A stretch of 64,000 bases of DNA. Origin: a bacterium M00.F.Ca.ET.205.01.1.1. GTDB taxonomy: Bacteria > Pseudomonadota > Alphaproteobacteria > Rhizobiales > Rhizobiaceae. The notes below the pieces were generated by a model that saw nothing but the letters and a program-made list of their open reading frames with translations, was not told the DNA's origin and did no database searches. The stretch is taken from contig SRUQ01000006.1 in the NCBI GenBank assembly GCA_004791255.1, positions 62,001 to 126,000 of the forward strand, given 5' to 3'. Positions 52,529 to 62,161 of this stretch are shown piece after piece (positions within the stretch are counted from its first letter, which is position 1; every line of letters starts with the position of its first letter). Position numbers and translations under genes: made by a program.

Positions 52529-52602
52529 CGTCGGCTCGATTGCAAGCGATATCTGACGATATTAGATCACTGTTGACGTAACTTAACCTTATCTGCGATA
52601 TC
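52511..52602. promoter_or_regulatory. Control region of the divergent sugar locus with two pairs of direct repeats
   Basis: TTGA(T/C)GTAACTTA occurs at 52511-52523 and 52573-52585 (12 of 13 identical), and GCGATATC occurs at 52546-52553 and 52595-52602. Spacings are 62 and 49 bases, near whole helical turns. The region separates the DeoR-type regulator from the aldolase gene and is AT-richer than its surroundings. These are good candidates for DeoR operator sites that could support looping. Confidence 0.5.
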
Positions 52603-52671
52603 ACCGTCATCGGAATGCCCCCACCCGCGCATTCAAGGCTGACGTGGCCGACTGTTGAGAGGACATTTGCG

Positions 52672-53715
52672 ATGGCGACCCATGCGGATGCGCAAGAACT
52701 GCCTGCCTTGCGATCCCTTTCGGCGGCGATCGGACAAGATCCCCATTTGACCCAGGCCGCAGGCGGCAACACCTCGCTGAAGGCCGGCGACACGCTGTGG
52801 ATCAAGGCCTCGGGCACATGGCTGAAGGACGCACTCACCGGCGACATCATGGTGCCGGTGGCGATGGCGCCGCTGCTCGAGGCGGTCGAACGGCGCGACC
52901 CGGCCGCCGACAAGCCGCAGGCCTTCGCCATCGATGAGCTCAACCCGCGCGGCTTGCGCCCGTCGATCGAAACCACCGTGCACGCGCTGATGCCGCAGCG
53001 CGTCGTCCTGCATGTCCACTGCGTCGATACGATTGCGCTGGCCGTGCAGGCCGATTGCAAAACCGAGGCGGCCCGGCGGCTTAGCGGCATCGAATGGGCC
53101 TACGTGCCCTATTTCCGGCCGGGCCTGCCGCTTGCCCGAGGCATCGCCGAACAACTTCGGCCCGATGTCGACGTGCTGGTCCTTGGCAACCACGGGCTGG
53201 TCGTCGCTGCCGATACGGTCGCCGGCGCCGAGCGTCTGCTGCATCGGGTCCGCTCGCTGCTGGCGCGGCCGGCGCGAGCGACCGCCGCACCCGACATCGC
53301 CGCCCTGACCGCGCTTGGCGGCGACAGCGGCTACAGCCTTCCGACTGATATCGAGGCGCACGCGGTCGCGCTCGACGCCGAGAGTTGCCGCATGGCGCAG
53401 GCCGGCAGCTTCTACCCGGATCATGTCATCTTCCTCGGCCGGGGCTCAGCCGTGGCAAGGCCCGGCGAGGACGCGGCCGATGTCGCCAGGCGGCTGGGCA
53501 CCGCTCCCATGGCGATCCTGTTTCCAGGCATTGGCGTGCTGATGCGTGGCGACACCGGGGCCGGCGCCCACGCCATGCAGCGCTGCCTTGCCGATGTCAC
53601 GGCCCGCGTCGATATTGCGGCGACGCTGAACTATCTCACCGCCGCCGAGAATGACGAACTCGTCAACTGGGACGCGGAGCAGTACCGCCAGAAGCTCAAC
53701 GCCACCGGTGGCTAG
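52672..53715 (+). CDS. Class II aldolase/adducin family protein
   Basis: The 347-residue product has the class II aldolase fold: QAAGGNTSLKAGDTLWIKASG, then the zinc-ligand HVHCVDTIAL and a further His in VLGNHGLVVAADTV. The enzyme would cleave a phosphorylated ketose, such as rhamnulose- or fuculose-phosphate, to dihydroxyacetone phosphate and an aldehyde. A C-terminal domain of about 120 residues (GSAVARPGEDAADVARRLG) is typical of the longer rhizobial type. The ATG at 52672 has GAGAGGA upstream. It heads the right arm of the locus. Confidence 0.88.
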   Translation: MATHADAQELPALRSLSAAIGQDPHLTQAAGGNTSLKAGDTLWIKASGTWLKDALTGDIMVPVAMAPLLEAVERRDPAADKPQAFAIDELNPRGLRPSIETTVHALMPQRVVLHVHCVDTIALAVQADCKTEAARRLSGIEWAYVPYFRPGLPLARGIAEQLRPDVDVLVLGNHGLVVAADTVAGAERLLHRVRSLLARPARATAAPDIAALTALGGDSGYSLPTDIEAHAVALDAESCRMAQAGSFYPDHVIFLGRGSAVARPGEDAADVARRLGTAPMAILFPGIGVLMRGDTGAGAHAMQRCLADVTARVDIAATLNYLTAAENDELVNWDAEQYRQKLNATGG

Positions 53716-53730
53716 CGAAGGACGGATAAC

Positions 53731-55005
53731 ATGACGCCCCTTGCCATAGGCATCGACATCGGCACGTCAGGCGCCCGCGCCGTCGCCATGCGCCCGGATT
53801 TCTCCATTGCCGGGCAGGCGGCCTTCCCTCTGGAGAGGTTTGGCGGGAATCACCGTGACCCGGCAATATGGTGGCGAGCCGTCCAGGCGGCGCTGGCGGA
53901 CTTGCTTTCGACCATCGACCGTGCCGCCGTGTGCGCCATTGCCGTCGATGGCACATCGGGCACGCTGCTGCCGGTGGACGAAGCCGGGCGGCCGCTGGCC
54001 GAACCGCTGATGTACAACGACAAGGTTCCGAACGACGCCATCCTGGCCGCGGTGGCGCGCGCGGCACCCGCCGCAAGTGCCGCGCACGGCCCCACGTCGG
54101 GTCTCGCCAAGGCCCTGCATTTCCAGCATCTGCCCGGCATTGCCGGCGTGCTGCATCAGGCCGACTGGATCGCCGGGCAGTTTCGCGGCGGGTTCGGCGT
54201 CAGCGACGAGAACAATGCGCTCAAGACCGGCTATGACGTCGAGGCGCGCCGCTGGCCGGACTGGATCGCGGCCACCGGAATGCGCATGGAGCTTTTGCCG
54301 CGCGTCGTCGAACCGGGCGACGTGACCGGCAGGCTAGCACCAGCTATGGCTGAGCTGGTCGGCCTATCGCGGGAAATCGCCGTCGTTGCCGGCACGACCG
54401 ATGGCTGCGCTTCTTTCCTGGCGACGGGCGCCACGGCGGTCGGCGACGGCGTCTCCGCGCTGGGTTCCTCGCTGACCATCAAGATGCTGTCGGACCGGCC
54501 AATCTCGGCACCGCACTATGGCATTTACAGCCATCGGCTCGGCAACACCTGGCTGGCCGGCGGCGCTTCGAATTCCGGCGGCAAGGTGCTGGCGCAGCAT
54601 TTTTCGCTCACGAAAATCATCGAACTCAGCGCGGCAATCGATCCGGCGACGGAAACCGGGCTGGATTATTATCCGCTCGGCATGCCGGGGGAACGCTTTC
54701 CCGTCGCCGATCCCACATTGCCGCCACGGCTTGCGCCGAGGCCGGCAAACGATGCGGACTATCTCAAGGCGATGTTCGAGGGTATCGCCGCGATCGAAGC
54801 GCTCGGCTACCGCAGGCTGGCCGAGCTCGGCGCGCCGGCGCTGACCTCGGTCAGGAGCGTCGGAGGCGGCGCGCGGAACCCGGCCTGGACCGGTATCCGG
54901 CAGCGCAAGCTGGGCGTCGCCTTCCTGCCGGCGCTGTCGGACGAGGCCGCCGCCGGCACGGCGCGGCTGGCGCTGAAGGGCGCAAGCGAGGCGGGTCTGG
55001 TATGA
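53731..55005 (+). CDS. FGGY-family carbohydrate kinase (ribulokinase-like)
   Basis: The 424-residue product begins AIGIDIGTSGARAVAM and has the FGGY motifs VDGTSGTLLPVDEAG, AGTTDGCASFLATGA and a C-terminal VGGGARNPAW. It resembles D-ribulokinases and related pentulose/hexulose kinases and is shorter than XylB. It follows the aldolase by 15 bases and overlaps the HAD gene start (ATGA). Two FGGY kinases in one locus suggest two substrates or two pathway branches. Confidence 0.88.
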   Translation: MTPLAIGIDIGTSGARAVAMRPDFSIAGQAAFPLERFGGNHRDPAIWWRAVQAALADLLSTIDRAAVCAIAVDGTSGTLLPVDEAGRPLAEPLMYNDKVPNDAILAAVARAAPAASAAHGPTSGLAKALHFQHLPGIAGVLHQADWIAGQFRGGFGVSDENNALKTGYDVEARRWPDWIAATGMRMELLPRVVEPGDVTGRLAPAMAELVGLSREIAVVAGTTDGCASFLATGATAVGDGVSALGSSLTIKMLSDRPISAPHYGIYSHRLGNTWLAGGASNSGGKVLAQHFSLTKIIELSAAIDPATETGLDYYPLGMPGERFPVADPTLPPRLAPRPANDADYLKAMFEGIAAIEALGYRRLAELGAPALTSVRSVGGGARNPAWTGIRQRKLGVAFLPALSDEAAAGTARLALKGASEAGLV

Positions 55006-55853
55006 GCGCGAAAAAGATCGAACGCCTTGACGATATCGGGCCGCTGGCGGAGCGCTATCAGGTTTTCCTGCTCGACCAGTTCGGCGTGCTGCATGACGGC
55101 TCCGCCCCCTATCCGGGCGCAGTGGCGGCCGTGTCGGCCCTGAAGCGCGCCGGCAAGACGGTGGTGCTGATTTCCAATTCCGGCAAGCGCGCCAGCCCCA
55201 ACGAGGCGCGTTTGCTGAAGCTCGGCTTCGAGGCCGGCAGCTGGGATCATTTCGTCTCCTCCGGTGAGGTCGCGTGGCGATCCTTCAACGGCATGGTGTC
55301 GTCCGGCGCCCTGCGGTCCGGCACCAAATGCCTGCTGGTCAGCCGCGACGACGACCGCTCGGCGATCGAGGGCCTGCCATTCGAATTGACCGGCCGCGGT
55401 GACGATGCGGACCTAGTGCTGATTTCGGCCAGCGAAGGCGACCGCTACGATCTCGACCATTATCGCCAGCTGTTCGCACCGGCGGCGGCGCGGCGGGTGC
55501 CGTGCTTCTGCACCAATCCCGACACTGTCATGCTGACCCAGGTTGGGCCGCGCTTCGGCGCCGGCCGCCTGGCCGACCTCTATGAGAGCCTGGGCGGCAG
55601 CGTCACCCGCATCGGCAAGCCCTATCCGGAGATCTTCGAGGCCGCGCTGGTGCTGGCCGGCAGGCCGGACCGCGGCAGCGTCGTCTGCGTCGGCGACAGC
55701 GTCGAGCACGACATTTCTGGCGGCAACGGCGCCGGTGTCGCCACCGCGCTGGTCCTGTCGGGGATATTGGCGCAGACGCCTGACCTCGCCGGCCTGTTCA
55801 GCCAGCACAATGCCTGGCCGGATTACATCACCGCGTCCTTCAGCTTCCGCTGA
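55002..55853 (+). CDS. HAD-superfamily class IIA phosphatase (TIGR01459-like)
   Basis: The 283-residue product has HAD motif I as LLDQFGVLHDG, motif II in VVLISNSGKRA and motif IV/III in GKPYPEIFEAAL and CVGDSVEHDISGGNGAG. The class IIA NagD-like cap suits a sugar-phosphate or nucleotide substrate. Its ATG overlaps the stop of the kinase (ATGA). The last 14 bases overlap the end of the convergent SorC regulator gene. Confidence 0.9.
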   Translation: MSAKKIERLDDIGPLAERYQVFLLDQFGVLHDGSAPYPGAVAAVSALKRAGKTVVLISNSGKRASPNEARLLKLGFEAGSWDHFVSSGEVAWRSFNGMVSSGALRSGTKCLLVSRDDDRSAIEGLPFELTGRGDDADLVLISASEGDRYDLDHYRQLFAPAAARRVPCFCTNPDTVMLTQVGPRFGAGRLADLYESLGGSVTRIGKPYPEIFEAALVLAGRPDRGSVVCVGDSVEHDISGGNGAGVATALVLSGILAQTPDLAGLFSQHNAWPDYITASFSFR

Positions 55854-56805
55854 CCGCCGCCAGCATCCGCCGTGCGCTTTCCTCATCGGTGATCAGGATC
55901 GTCGGTGCGATCAGATTCATGGCGCCGAGCAGCGCCTCGGTCTTTTCCGCACCGCCGGAGGTGAGGATGCGGATCGGCGCCTTGCGCAGCCGGTCGACAT
56001 CCACCGACATCACATGGTTGTTGACGGGATGGTCGACCAGATCGCCATTGCGGTCGTAGAAATGGAACAGAAGGTCGCCGACGGCGCCACGCGCCAGCAG
56101 CGCCTCCCGGTCCGACTCCTTGAGAAAGCCGCCGCGCGAGAAGGTGGTGGCCGAAGCGATGCCGCCGACGCTCAGCAGCACGGCATCGAGCGCGTCGGCC
56201 ATTTCAAAGACCTCCTGCAGGCCGCAGCGTTCGACCAGCGCGATCTTGGTCTCGACGCTGTCGACGACGGCAGGTGTCGGCATCAGATAGCCTTCACCCT
56301 GGAAGATCTGGGCGAAGCGCCAGGCGAACTCGGCCGGGTTGACGCGGCGCGCGACGCCGACACCGCCAAGCAGCGAAATCACCCTGAAATCGGTCAGCGA
56401 CCGGGCGCTGATGAACGGCAAGGAGTGGAACAGCGTATTGCCCCAGCCGACGCCGACCTGCATGCCTGACTTCATCGTGTCGGACAGGAACATGCCGGTC
56501 TTGGCAGCGATTGCCGGGGTCGGATCGGCATGGGGGTCGGTGAGCGGCGCGACCAGCGCCTGCTGCAGGCCGAAGGTCCTTTCGAGCGCGCGCTCCAGCC
56601 GCACGATCTCCAGAAGCTCGCTCTCGATGGTGATTTTCACCTCGTTGCGCGCCCTCGCATCCGCCAGCATGCGCACAATGGTGACGCGGCCGACGCCAAG
56701 CACATCGGCGATCTCGTTCTGCGTCATCTGCTCGACGAAATACATCCAGGCGGCACGGATTCTGAGGCGATCCGTCCGGTTCTCATTGACGACCGGCTCG
56801 GACAT
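55840..56805 (-). CDS. SorC/DeoR-type sugar-binding transcriptional regulator
   Basis: The 321-residue product has an N-terminal helix-turn-helix (AAWMYFVEQMTQNEIADVLGVGRVTIVRMLAD) and a SorC sugar-phosphate-binding domain (VGVGWGNTLFHSL, ISLLGGVGVARRVNPAEFA, GGIASATTFSRGGFL). SorC proteins respond to phosphorylated sugars and polyols. It may control the glucitol PTS operon nearby, the aldolase locus, or both. The start at 56805 is the first ATG of the conserved part; the frame is open to 56943. Confidence 0.9.
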   Translation of the reverse strand: MSEPVVNENRTDRLRIRAAWMYFVEQMTQNEIADVLGVGRVTIVRMLADARARNEVKITIESELLEIVRLERALERTFGLQQALVAPLTDPHADPTPAIAAKTGMFLSDTMKSGMQVGVGWGNTLFHSLPFISARSLTDFRVISLLGGVGVARRVNPAEFAWRFAQIFQGEGYLMPTPAVVDSVETKIALVERCGLQEVFEMADALDAVLLSVGGIASATTFSRGGFLKESDREALLARGAVGDLLFHFYDRNGDLVDHPVNNHVMSVDVDRLRKAPIRILTSGGAEKTEALLGAMNLIAPTILITDEESARRMLAAVSGS

Positions 56806-57005
56806 GTCGGCCCGATCGTTCTCGCTATCGCCCTGCCGCCGCCTGCCCAACTTATGTCTCTCCCCCGCAGGCGATGGACGAGCCCCGCCGATTCTCCATG
56901 CTGGTCTAATATCGCCTATTGATCTACCAATCGAGAGGAACAATGTAGGGTTGACGGTCGGCGACAGCCGGCCGCGGTCATTGGATGGTTTTGAGGCGAC
57001 CCGCG

Positions 57006-57812
57006 ATGCTGCGACAAATCTCCAGGGATGTTCGCGTCAACCTGAAGGACCGCCTTCGGGAAGTCCGCGACGTCATCCGCCAGAGCCGCCATGACAGCGA
57101 CAGCGACGCCAGCGTGGTGCGGGAAGCGACCAGCCATCTGCCGCCATTCCCGGGCAAGGGCATCGAAGGCCTGCTCAGCCACGCCGCGAGTGCCGTCGAC
57201 GAAGCCCTGTCGATCGCCGAATCGCTTGTTCCGCACGACCGCCCGGCCAAGATCGACGGCACCACCGTAAAGAGCCTCGGCACCTATTTCCCGGATGGAA
57301 ACCAGGACCGGCAGTCGAACGCCGAGCGCCTGTTCCGGCGTGACATGTATTATCTGGCCAGGGTCGCGTTGGCCGGCCTCAAGGTCGACAACGCCCGCGT
57401 CCACGAGGCGGATTTCGCCGCCGTCCACGCCGCGATGCGCAAGCGCCACGCCGGTCTGCTGGCCGCCATGACGCAGGAGAGCGATCCTGCCGGGAGGCCG
57501 CCGGCAATCGCCGCGGTCTGCGCGGCGCTGCTGGTCGAATGTCTCTCCCATCGCCCGATCCGCTTTTCCGAGGAGACGGTGGCTGCGGCCGGCGGCGAGC
57601 GATCGCTGGACATACGCTGCCTGGCGCCCCTGGTGCTGGCTTGCGGCCTTGCGACCAAGGGTGGGGACTACGCTCCGGAGCCCGATATGCTGGAGATCGC
57701 CATCCTGGCCGCCGATGTCAGGCAGGATCGCATTGTCGACGCCAGCGGCAAGGCGGCCCCGGTCGACGAACTGACACCGGTCTTTGCCACCTTGCTCGCT
57801 CATCTGCCGTAG
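57006..57812 (+). CDS. Unknown protein, 268 residues
   Basis: The product is mainly alpha-helical and charged, without signal peptide or membrane segment. Visible blocks include LPPFPGKGIEGLLSHAAS, SVVREATSHL and CAALLVECLSHRPIRFSEET. No family was recognised. A GAGGCG site lies about nine bases before the ATG at 57006; another in-frame ATG at 56985 has no site. It is divergent from the SorC regulator and convergent to the enzyme I gene; codon use looks normal. Confidence 0.7.
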   Translation: MLRQISRDVRVNLKDRLREVRDVIRQSRHDSDSDASVVREATSHLPPFPGKGIEGLLSHAASAVDEALSIAESLVPHDRPAKIDGTTVKSLGTYFPDGNQDRQSNAERLFRRDMYYLARVALAGLKVDNARVHEADFAAVHAAMRKRHAGLLAAMTQESDPAGRPPAIAAVCAALLVECLSHRPIRFSEETVAAAGGERSLDIRCLAPLVLACGLATKGGDYAPEPDMLEIAILAADVRQDRIVDASGKAAPVDELTPVFATLLAHLP

Positions 57813-57830
57813 AGCAATTCCAGGCTACGC

Positions 57831-59798
57831 CTATCCTTCGGCCGCCATGGCCGCGATCGTCTTCTTGGCGCGCTGGATCGAGGCCGGGCTCATCGACAGC
57901 TCGGTCAGCCCCATCTTCACGAACACCGGGATAAGGTCCGGCCGGCCCGCCGCCTCGCCGCACATGCCGACCATGATGCCGGCGGCGACACCGGCCCTCG
58001 CCGTGAGCTCGATTGCCGACATGACAGCCGGATTGGCGACATCGTTGAGCTTGGCCACCGTCGGGTTCAGCCGGTCGGCGGCCATGATGTATTGGGTGAG
58101 GTCATTGGTGCCGATCGAGAAGAAGGCAACCTCCTTGGCCAGCACCGGGGCGATCAGCACGGCGGCCGGGGTCTCGATCATCACGCCGAGATCGAACGCC
58201 GCGTGCGGTACGCCTTCCCCCCTGAGCTCGGCGGCGCATTCCTCGACCAGGACCCGTGTCTGCCGGACCTCTGATATGTCGGACACCATCGGCAGCATCA
58301 CCTTGATGTTGCCGTGCACGGCGGCCCTGAGCAATGCCCTGAGCTGGCGCTTGAAGATGTCGGGCCGGTCGAGGCACATGCGGATGCCGCGCCAGCCGAG
58401 GAACGGATTTTCCTCATCGGGAAATTCGATGCCGGCAATCGGCTTGTCGCCGCCTATGTCGAGCGTGCGTACGATGACGGGATAAGGCGCGAAGGCCTTG
58501 GCCAGCGCCGCATAGGTTTCGGCCTGCATGTCCTCCGACGGCAGGTGCATATGGCGCATGAACAGGAGCTCGGTGCGGAACAGGCCGACGCCCATGGCGC
58601 CGGCTTCCTGCGCCGCCTCGATCTCCTCCAGCGAACCGATGTTGGCCGCAACCTCGATGATCCGGCCGTCGGCGAGCTTCGGCGTCACGGTCTTGAAGAC
58701 GGCGAGCCCAGCGCGTTCGTTTGCCGCCGCTTCGACGCGGCCGGCGAAATCGGCGCGCGTCGCCACATCGGGATCGATGATGACATGGCCGCCATTGCCG
58801 TCGATCGCCACTTCGCGCGCGGTGCGCAAGGCATTGATCCGGTCGCCGAGGCCCAGCACCGCCGGGATGCCGTGCGAGCGGGCGATGATGGCGATATGCG
58901 AGGTGGCGCCGCCATGGCCGCACACCACGCCGCCAATGCGCTTCAGCGGTGCGCGCGCCAGGTCCCAGGCGCCGATATCGTCGGCGATCAGGATAGCGCC
59001 CTGCGGGATATTTTCGAGGCTGACGTCGTCCTGGCCGAGCAAGACGAGGCAAATCTGGCGACCGACGGCATGAACATCGTCCGCCCGCGCATTGAGGTAG
59101 TGATCGTCGACGGCGCTGAAATCGGCGGCGATGGTGGAGGCGGCGGTGATGACGGCCGAGATCGCGTCATTGCCGCCCTTGATCAGACCTTCTACCTCGC
59201 CGGTCAGGCTGTCGTCGGCGGCGATATCCCTCAGCGCGGCAACGATGCCGCGGTCGCCGGCCGAGAGACTGTCCTGCGCCAGCGCCCGGTCCATGCGCGC
59301 CTGGACGGCGGCGACGGCGGCGTGGAACCTGTCGATCTCGCCTGATATCTCGCTGTCCTGCAGCATGCGGCCTTGTCCCGCGATATCAGGCGGGTAATGC
59401 GCGAAGGCCGGCCCGATGGCGACGCCTTCGCTGGCCGCGACGCCGCGCAAGCCGTTTGCTCCAGCGGTTGCCGCCGGCGCGGACACGGCTGCTGGCTCCG
59501 GTGCGGCATCGCCGGCCGGCTGGGGATCCTCGTCGTCGAGACCGGCCTTCGGGTTCTCGAGATAGCCGATCAGCGCCTCGATGGCCTCGATGGCGTCGGC
59601 GCCATTCGCACGCACGGTGACTTCCTGGTTTTCCTTGACCGCCAGCAGCATCAGCTTGACGGAACTCTTGGCGCTGACCGCCTTGCCGTCCTTGACCAGC
59701 TCGACGTCGGATTCGAAACCCTTGGCGAGCTTGACGAACCGCGTGGCGGGACGGGCGTGCAGACCTTCATGCACTCTGACGATGGTCGAGCGTTCCAT
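57831..59798 (-). CDS. HPr-enzyme I fusion protein of a sugar PTS
   Basis: The 655-residue protein carries HPr (residues 1-88, active His14 in EGLHARPATRFV) joined by an Ala/Pro-rich linker to a full enzyme I: GVAASEGVAIGPAF, the phospho-His loop GGATSHIAIIARS, LFRTELLFM, DIGGDKP and GMCGEAAG. It would take phosphate from PEP and pass it to the IIA protein. The start at 59798 is chosen because it begins the HPr fold. It lies last in the glucitol-PTS operon, so the fusion supplies that system its own general components. Confidence 0.94.
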   Translation of the reverse strand: MERSTIVRVHEGLHARPATRFVKLAKGFESDVELVKDGKAVSAKSSVKLMLLAVKENQEVTVRANGADAIEAIEALIGYLENPKAGLDDEDPQPAGDAAPEPAAVSAPAATAGANGLRGVAASEGVAIGPAFAHYPPDIAGQGRMLQDSEISGEIDRFHAAVAAVQARMDRALAQDSLSAGDRGIVAALRDIAADDSLTGEVEGLIKGGNDAISAVITAASTIAADFSAVDDHYLNARADDVHAVGRQICLVLLGQDDVSLENIPQGAILIADDIGAWDLARAPLKRIGGVVCGHGGATSHIAIIARSHGIPAVLGLGDRINALRTAREVAIDGNGGHVIIDPDVATRADFAGRVEAAANERAGLAVFKTVTPKLADGRIIEVAANIGSLEEIEAAQEAGAMGVGLFRTELLFMRHMHLPSEDMQAETYAALAKAFAPYPVIVRTLDIGGDKPIAGIEFPDEENPFLGWRGIRMCLDRPDIFKRQLRALLRAAVHGNIKVMLPMVSDISEVRQTRVLVEECAAELRGEGVPHAAFDLGVMIETPAAVLIAPVLAKEVAFFSIGTNDLTQYIMAADRLNPTVAKLNDVANPAVMSAIELTARAGVAAGIMVGMCGEAAGRPDLIPVFVKMGLTELSMSPASIQRAKKTIAAMAAEG

Positions 59799-59854
59799 GG
59801 CAAATACTCTGTTTATGGGCGCCACACCCACCATAGGCGGCGGCGCGAATGCTG

Positions 59855-60235
59855 TCAGGCGGCGATTGTGATGATCGCGTCCGTCTTCAGGGCGGCGACG
59901 AGCGCCTGGGCATCAACCAGCGATGCGCAGATCTCGCCCGGCCGCTCGGCCTCGGCGGCGCCGTTGAACGAAATGACGACATGGCCCATCTCGAGCACCT
60001 TGCTCCAGGCACTGGAGCCGACCGCGGTTATGACGGCTGAAACCGGGCCGATGGTGATCGAAGCGCCTTTGGCGGGCGCTCCGTCACTCGGGCCCTGCTC
60101 CGTCCTGTGCAGGACGGAAACTTCGGCAAGCTCCGGCGGCGAGCCATCCGCGAACAGGATGACCACGCCCCCTTCGGCAAGGTCCGCCACTTCGGGTCCG
60201 ATTGCAGTGACCCGTGTCTTGAGAAGAACCGACAT
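59855..60235 (-). CDS. srlB: PTS glucitol/sorbitol-specific IIA component
   Basis: The 126-residue product matches IIA-Gut: VLLKTRVTAIGPEVADLAEGG, the conserved HRTEQG (putative phospho-His region) and ITIGPVSAVITAVGSSAWSKV. It carries phosphate from HPr to IIB. It lies 29 bases downstream of the IIB gene and 56 bases upstream of the HPr-enzyme I gene. Confidence 0.9.
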   Translation of the reverse strand: MSVLLKTRVTAIGPEVADLAEGGVVILFADGSPPELAEVSVLHRTEQGPSDGAPAKGASITIGPVSAVITAVGSSAWSKVLEMGHVVISFNGAAEAERPGEICASLVDAQALVAALKTDAIITIAA

Positions 60236-60264
60236 ATGGCGAACCTCGTTGTTGTTGGTGTTTT

Positions 60265-61269
60265 TTAGAACACGATCAGGGAGACGACCCAGGCGATCAG
60301 CACCGAGACCGGGCCCATGATCTGGCGGCTGATAAGCACCGCCGGAACGCCGATTTCGATGGTCTTCGGCTTGGCTTCACCGAGCGCCAGACCGACGGGG
60401 ACGAAGTCGCAGCCGACCTGGGTGTTGTAGGCAAACAGCGCCGGCAGCGCCATCGCCGGCGAGATCGTGCCGTTGGCGATCTGCGGGCCGATGATGGCCA
60501 CGCCGATAACCTGCGCGATAACGGCGCCCGGGCCCAGTATGGGCGACAGGAACGGCAGGCCGCAGATGGCCGAGATGACCAGCAGGCCGACGATGTTGTT
60601 GGCCAGCGGTCCCATCGGCTGCGCCAGCACGTCGCCGATGCCGGTATAGAGGATCAGGCCGATGAGCATGGTCACGAACGCCATGAACGGCAGCACGTTG
60701 CGGACGACCTGATCGATGGTACGGCGGCCGGAATTGAAGAAGATGCCGACCACACGACCCATGACGCGGCCGATCGAGCTGATCAGGCCGATAAGCCCGC
60801 CTTCGCTCGGCAGCGGCTCGGCCGCCCTGGTTGTGTTGCTGTTGCTTGAACTCATCGCTGCTGCTCCCCCCGCCGTGGTGACCGCTTCGGATCCGTCCGC
60901 CATTGTGACGTTGGCCGGCTTCACGCCCGAAACGTAGATGTCCTCGGTGATGAACTGGGCGAGCGGCCCAGCCTGTCCGACCGGCGTCAGGTTGACGGTC
61001 GGGATGCGCTTGCGCGGATAGACGCCGCAGCGTGCGGTGCCGCCGCAATCCACAACGACGACCGCCATCTCGCCTTCGACCGGCGGCGCCTTGAAGCCGT
61101 CGACGGCCGTGGCGCCGGTCATGTCGGCGATAAGTTGGGCCACGGGATGGATGCCGCCACCCGTGACGGAGACGACCTTGTCGCGCTGCGCAGTCGGCTC
61201 GATGACAAGCGGGCCGCCCCAGCCTGTGTTGCCCCGGGAGATTTTTACGGCTTTGAATGTCTTGTCCAT
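60265..61269 (-). CDS. srlE: PTS glucitol/sorbitol-specific IIBC component
   Basis: The 334-residue product has an N-terminal IIB domain (residues 1-150) with the phospho-Cys region DCGGTARCGVYPRKRIPTVN, a Ser/Asn/Thr linker and a C-terminal membrane half with about five helices (VRNVLPFMAFVTMLIGLILY, LLVISAICGLPFLSPILGPG). It forms, with the SrlA-like subunit, the membrane channel that phosphorylates the polyol during import. It lies 16 bases after srlA. Confidence 0.92.
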   Translation of the reverse strand: MDKTFKAVKISRGNTGWGGPLVIEPTAQRDKVVSVTGGGIHPVAQLIADMTGATAVDGFKAPPVEGEMAVVVVDCGGTARCGVYPRKRIPTVNLTPVGQAGPLAQFITEDIYVSGVKPANVTMADGSEAVTTAGGAAAMSSSNSNTTRAAEPLPSEGGLIGLISSIGRVMGRVVGIFFNSGRRTIDQVVRNVLPFMAFVTMLIGLILYTGIGDVLAQPMGPLANNIVGLLVISAICGLPFLSPILGPGAVIAQVIGVAIIGPQIANGTISPAMALPALFAYNTQVGCDFVPVGLALGEAKPKTIEIGVPAVLISRQIMGPVSVLIAWVVSLIVF

Positions 61270-61285
61270 GATGTCCTCCCCGCCC

Positions 61286-62047
61286 TTACAGCTCGACGCC
61301 TTGGCGGCGTGCCATGATGGTGGTGATGCGCTCGGTCAGCATGCCCTTGAGCAGGATGACGACGAGGCCGACAATGGCGTACCAGATCGCCACCTTGACG
61401 TGGTAACCGGCGACGACAACACCCTTTTTCTCGAGCTCGAGCAGAGCCACGAGAATGCCGCCCCAGACGAAATATTCGCCGGGATTGATGTGCGGGAACA
61501 GGCCGAGCGGCGGGTGCACGTAGGACACGGCCGCGTCATAGAAGGCCGGCTTGTGCTTTTCTTCCAGGAACGACCCGAACGTATAGGCCATCGGGTTGGT
61601 GAGGAAGAACACCGCCAGCAGCGGCAACAGCGTGTAGCGCGTCAACGCGATCCGGCCGGCACCGCGCGCCAGGCCGTGAACGCGCTCTTCGCCGACCAGT
61701 TCGGTGACGGCGTAGAAGGCGGTCATCAGCACCACCAGCGTCGGGATGATGCCGGTGACGAAGCCGGCGAACACTTCCCCGCCTTTCTGGAAGATGCCGA
61801 TGAAGTACTTGCCGATGGCGGTCAGCCAGCCGAGCTGCTCTTCCTGCTGGACTTCCTTCAGCTTTTCCTTGAACTGGTCGACGGTGATCGGCCCGCTGTC
61901 GGCCTGCGCCAGGACAACGAGATGGTCGGAGGCATGCTCGACGGCGAGCTTGCCATGCAAAGCAGCATCCGAGACCATGGACCCTGCGACATGCAGGTTG
62001 TGCACGGCCATGTCGGCATGCTGCGCCAACAACGAAAATACAGACAT
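61286..62047 (-). CDS. srlA: PTS glucitol/sorbitol-specific IIC component
   Basis: The 253-residue product is the N-terminal half of the Gut permease with the EII-Gut signature LLPLLAVFFLTNPMAYTFG and FPHINPGEYFVWGGILVALL. An N-terminal extension of about 65 residues before the first helix (GPITVDQFKEKLKEVQQEEQ) is longer than in enterobacterial SrlA. It lies 114 bases after gutM. Confidence 0.92.
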   Translation of the reverse strand: MSVFSLLAQHADMAVHNLHVAGSMVSDAALHGKLAVEHASDHLVVLAQADSGPITVDQFKEKLKEVQQEEQLGWLTAIGKYFIGIFQKGGEVFAGFVTGIIPTLVVLMTAFYAVTELVGEERVHGLARGAGRIALTRYTLLPLLAVFFLTNPMAYTFGSFLEEKHKPAFYDAAVSYVHPPLGLFPHINPGEYFVWGGILVALLELEKKGVVVAGYHVKVAIWYAIVGLVVILLKGMLTERITTIMARRQGVEL

Positions 62048-62161
62048 TTCTCCTCCTTATGCCGCCCGCCGGTTGAAGCCAGTCGGTGCGCGGCGTCCTC
62101 TACCCTTTGATTTAGAGACGGGTTCAGATTTCAGGTCGATTGGACCTGACATCATCCGGCT

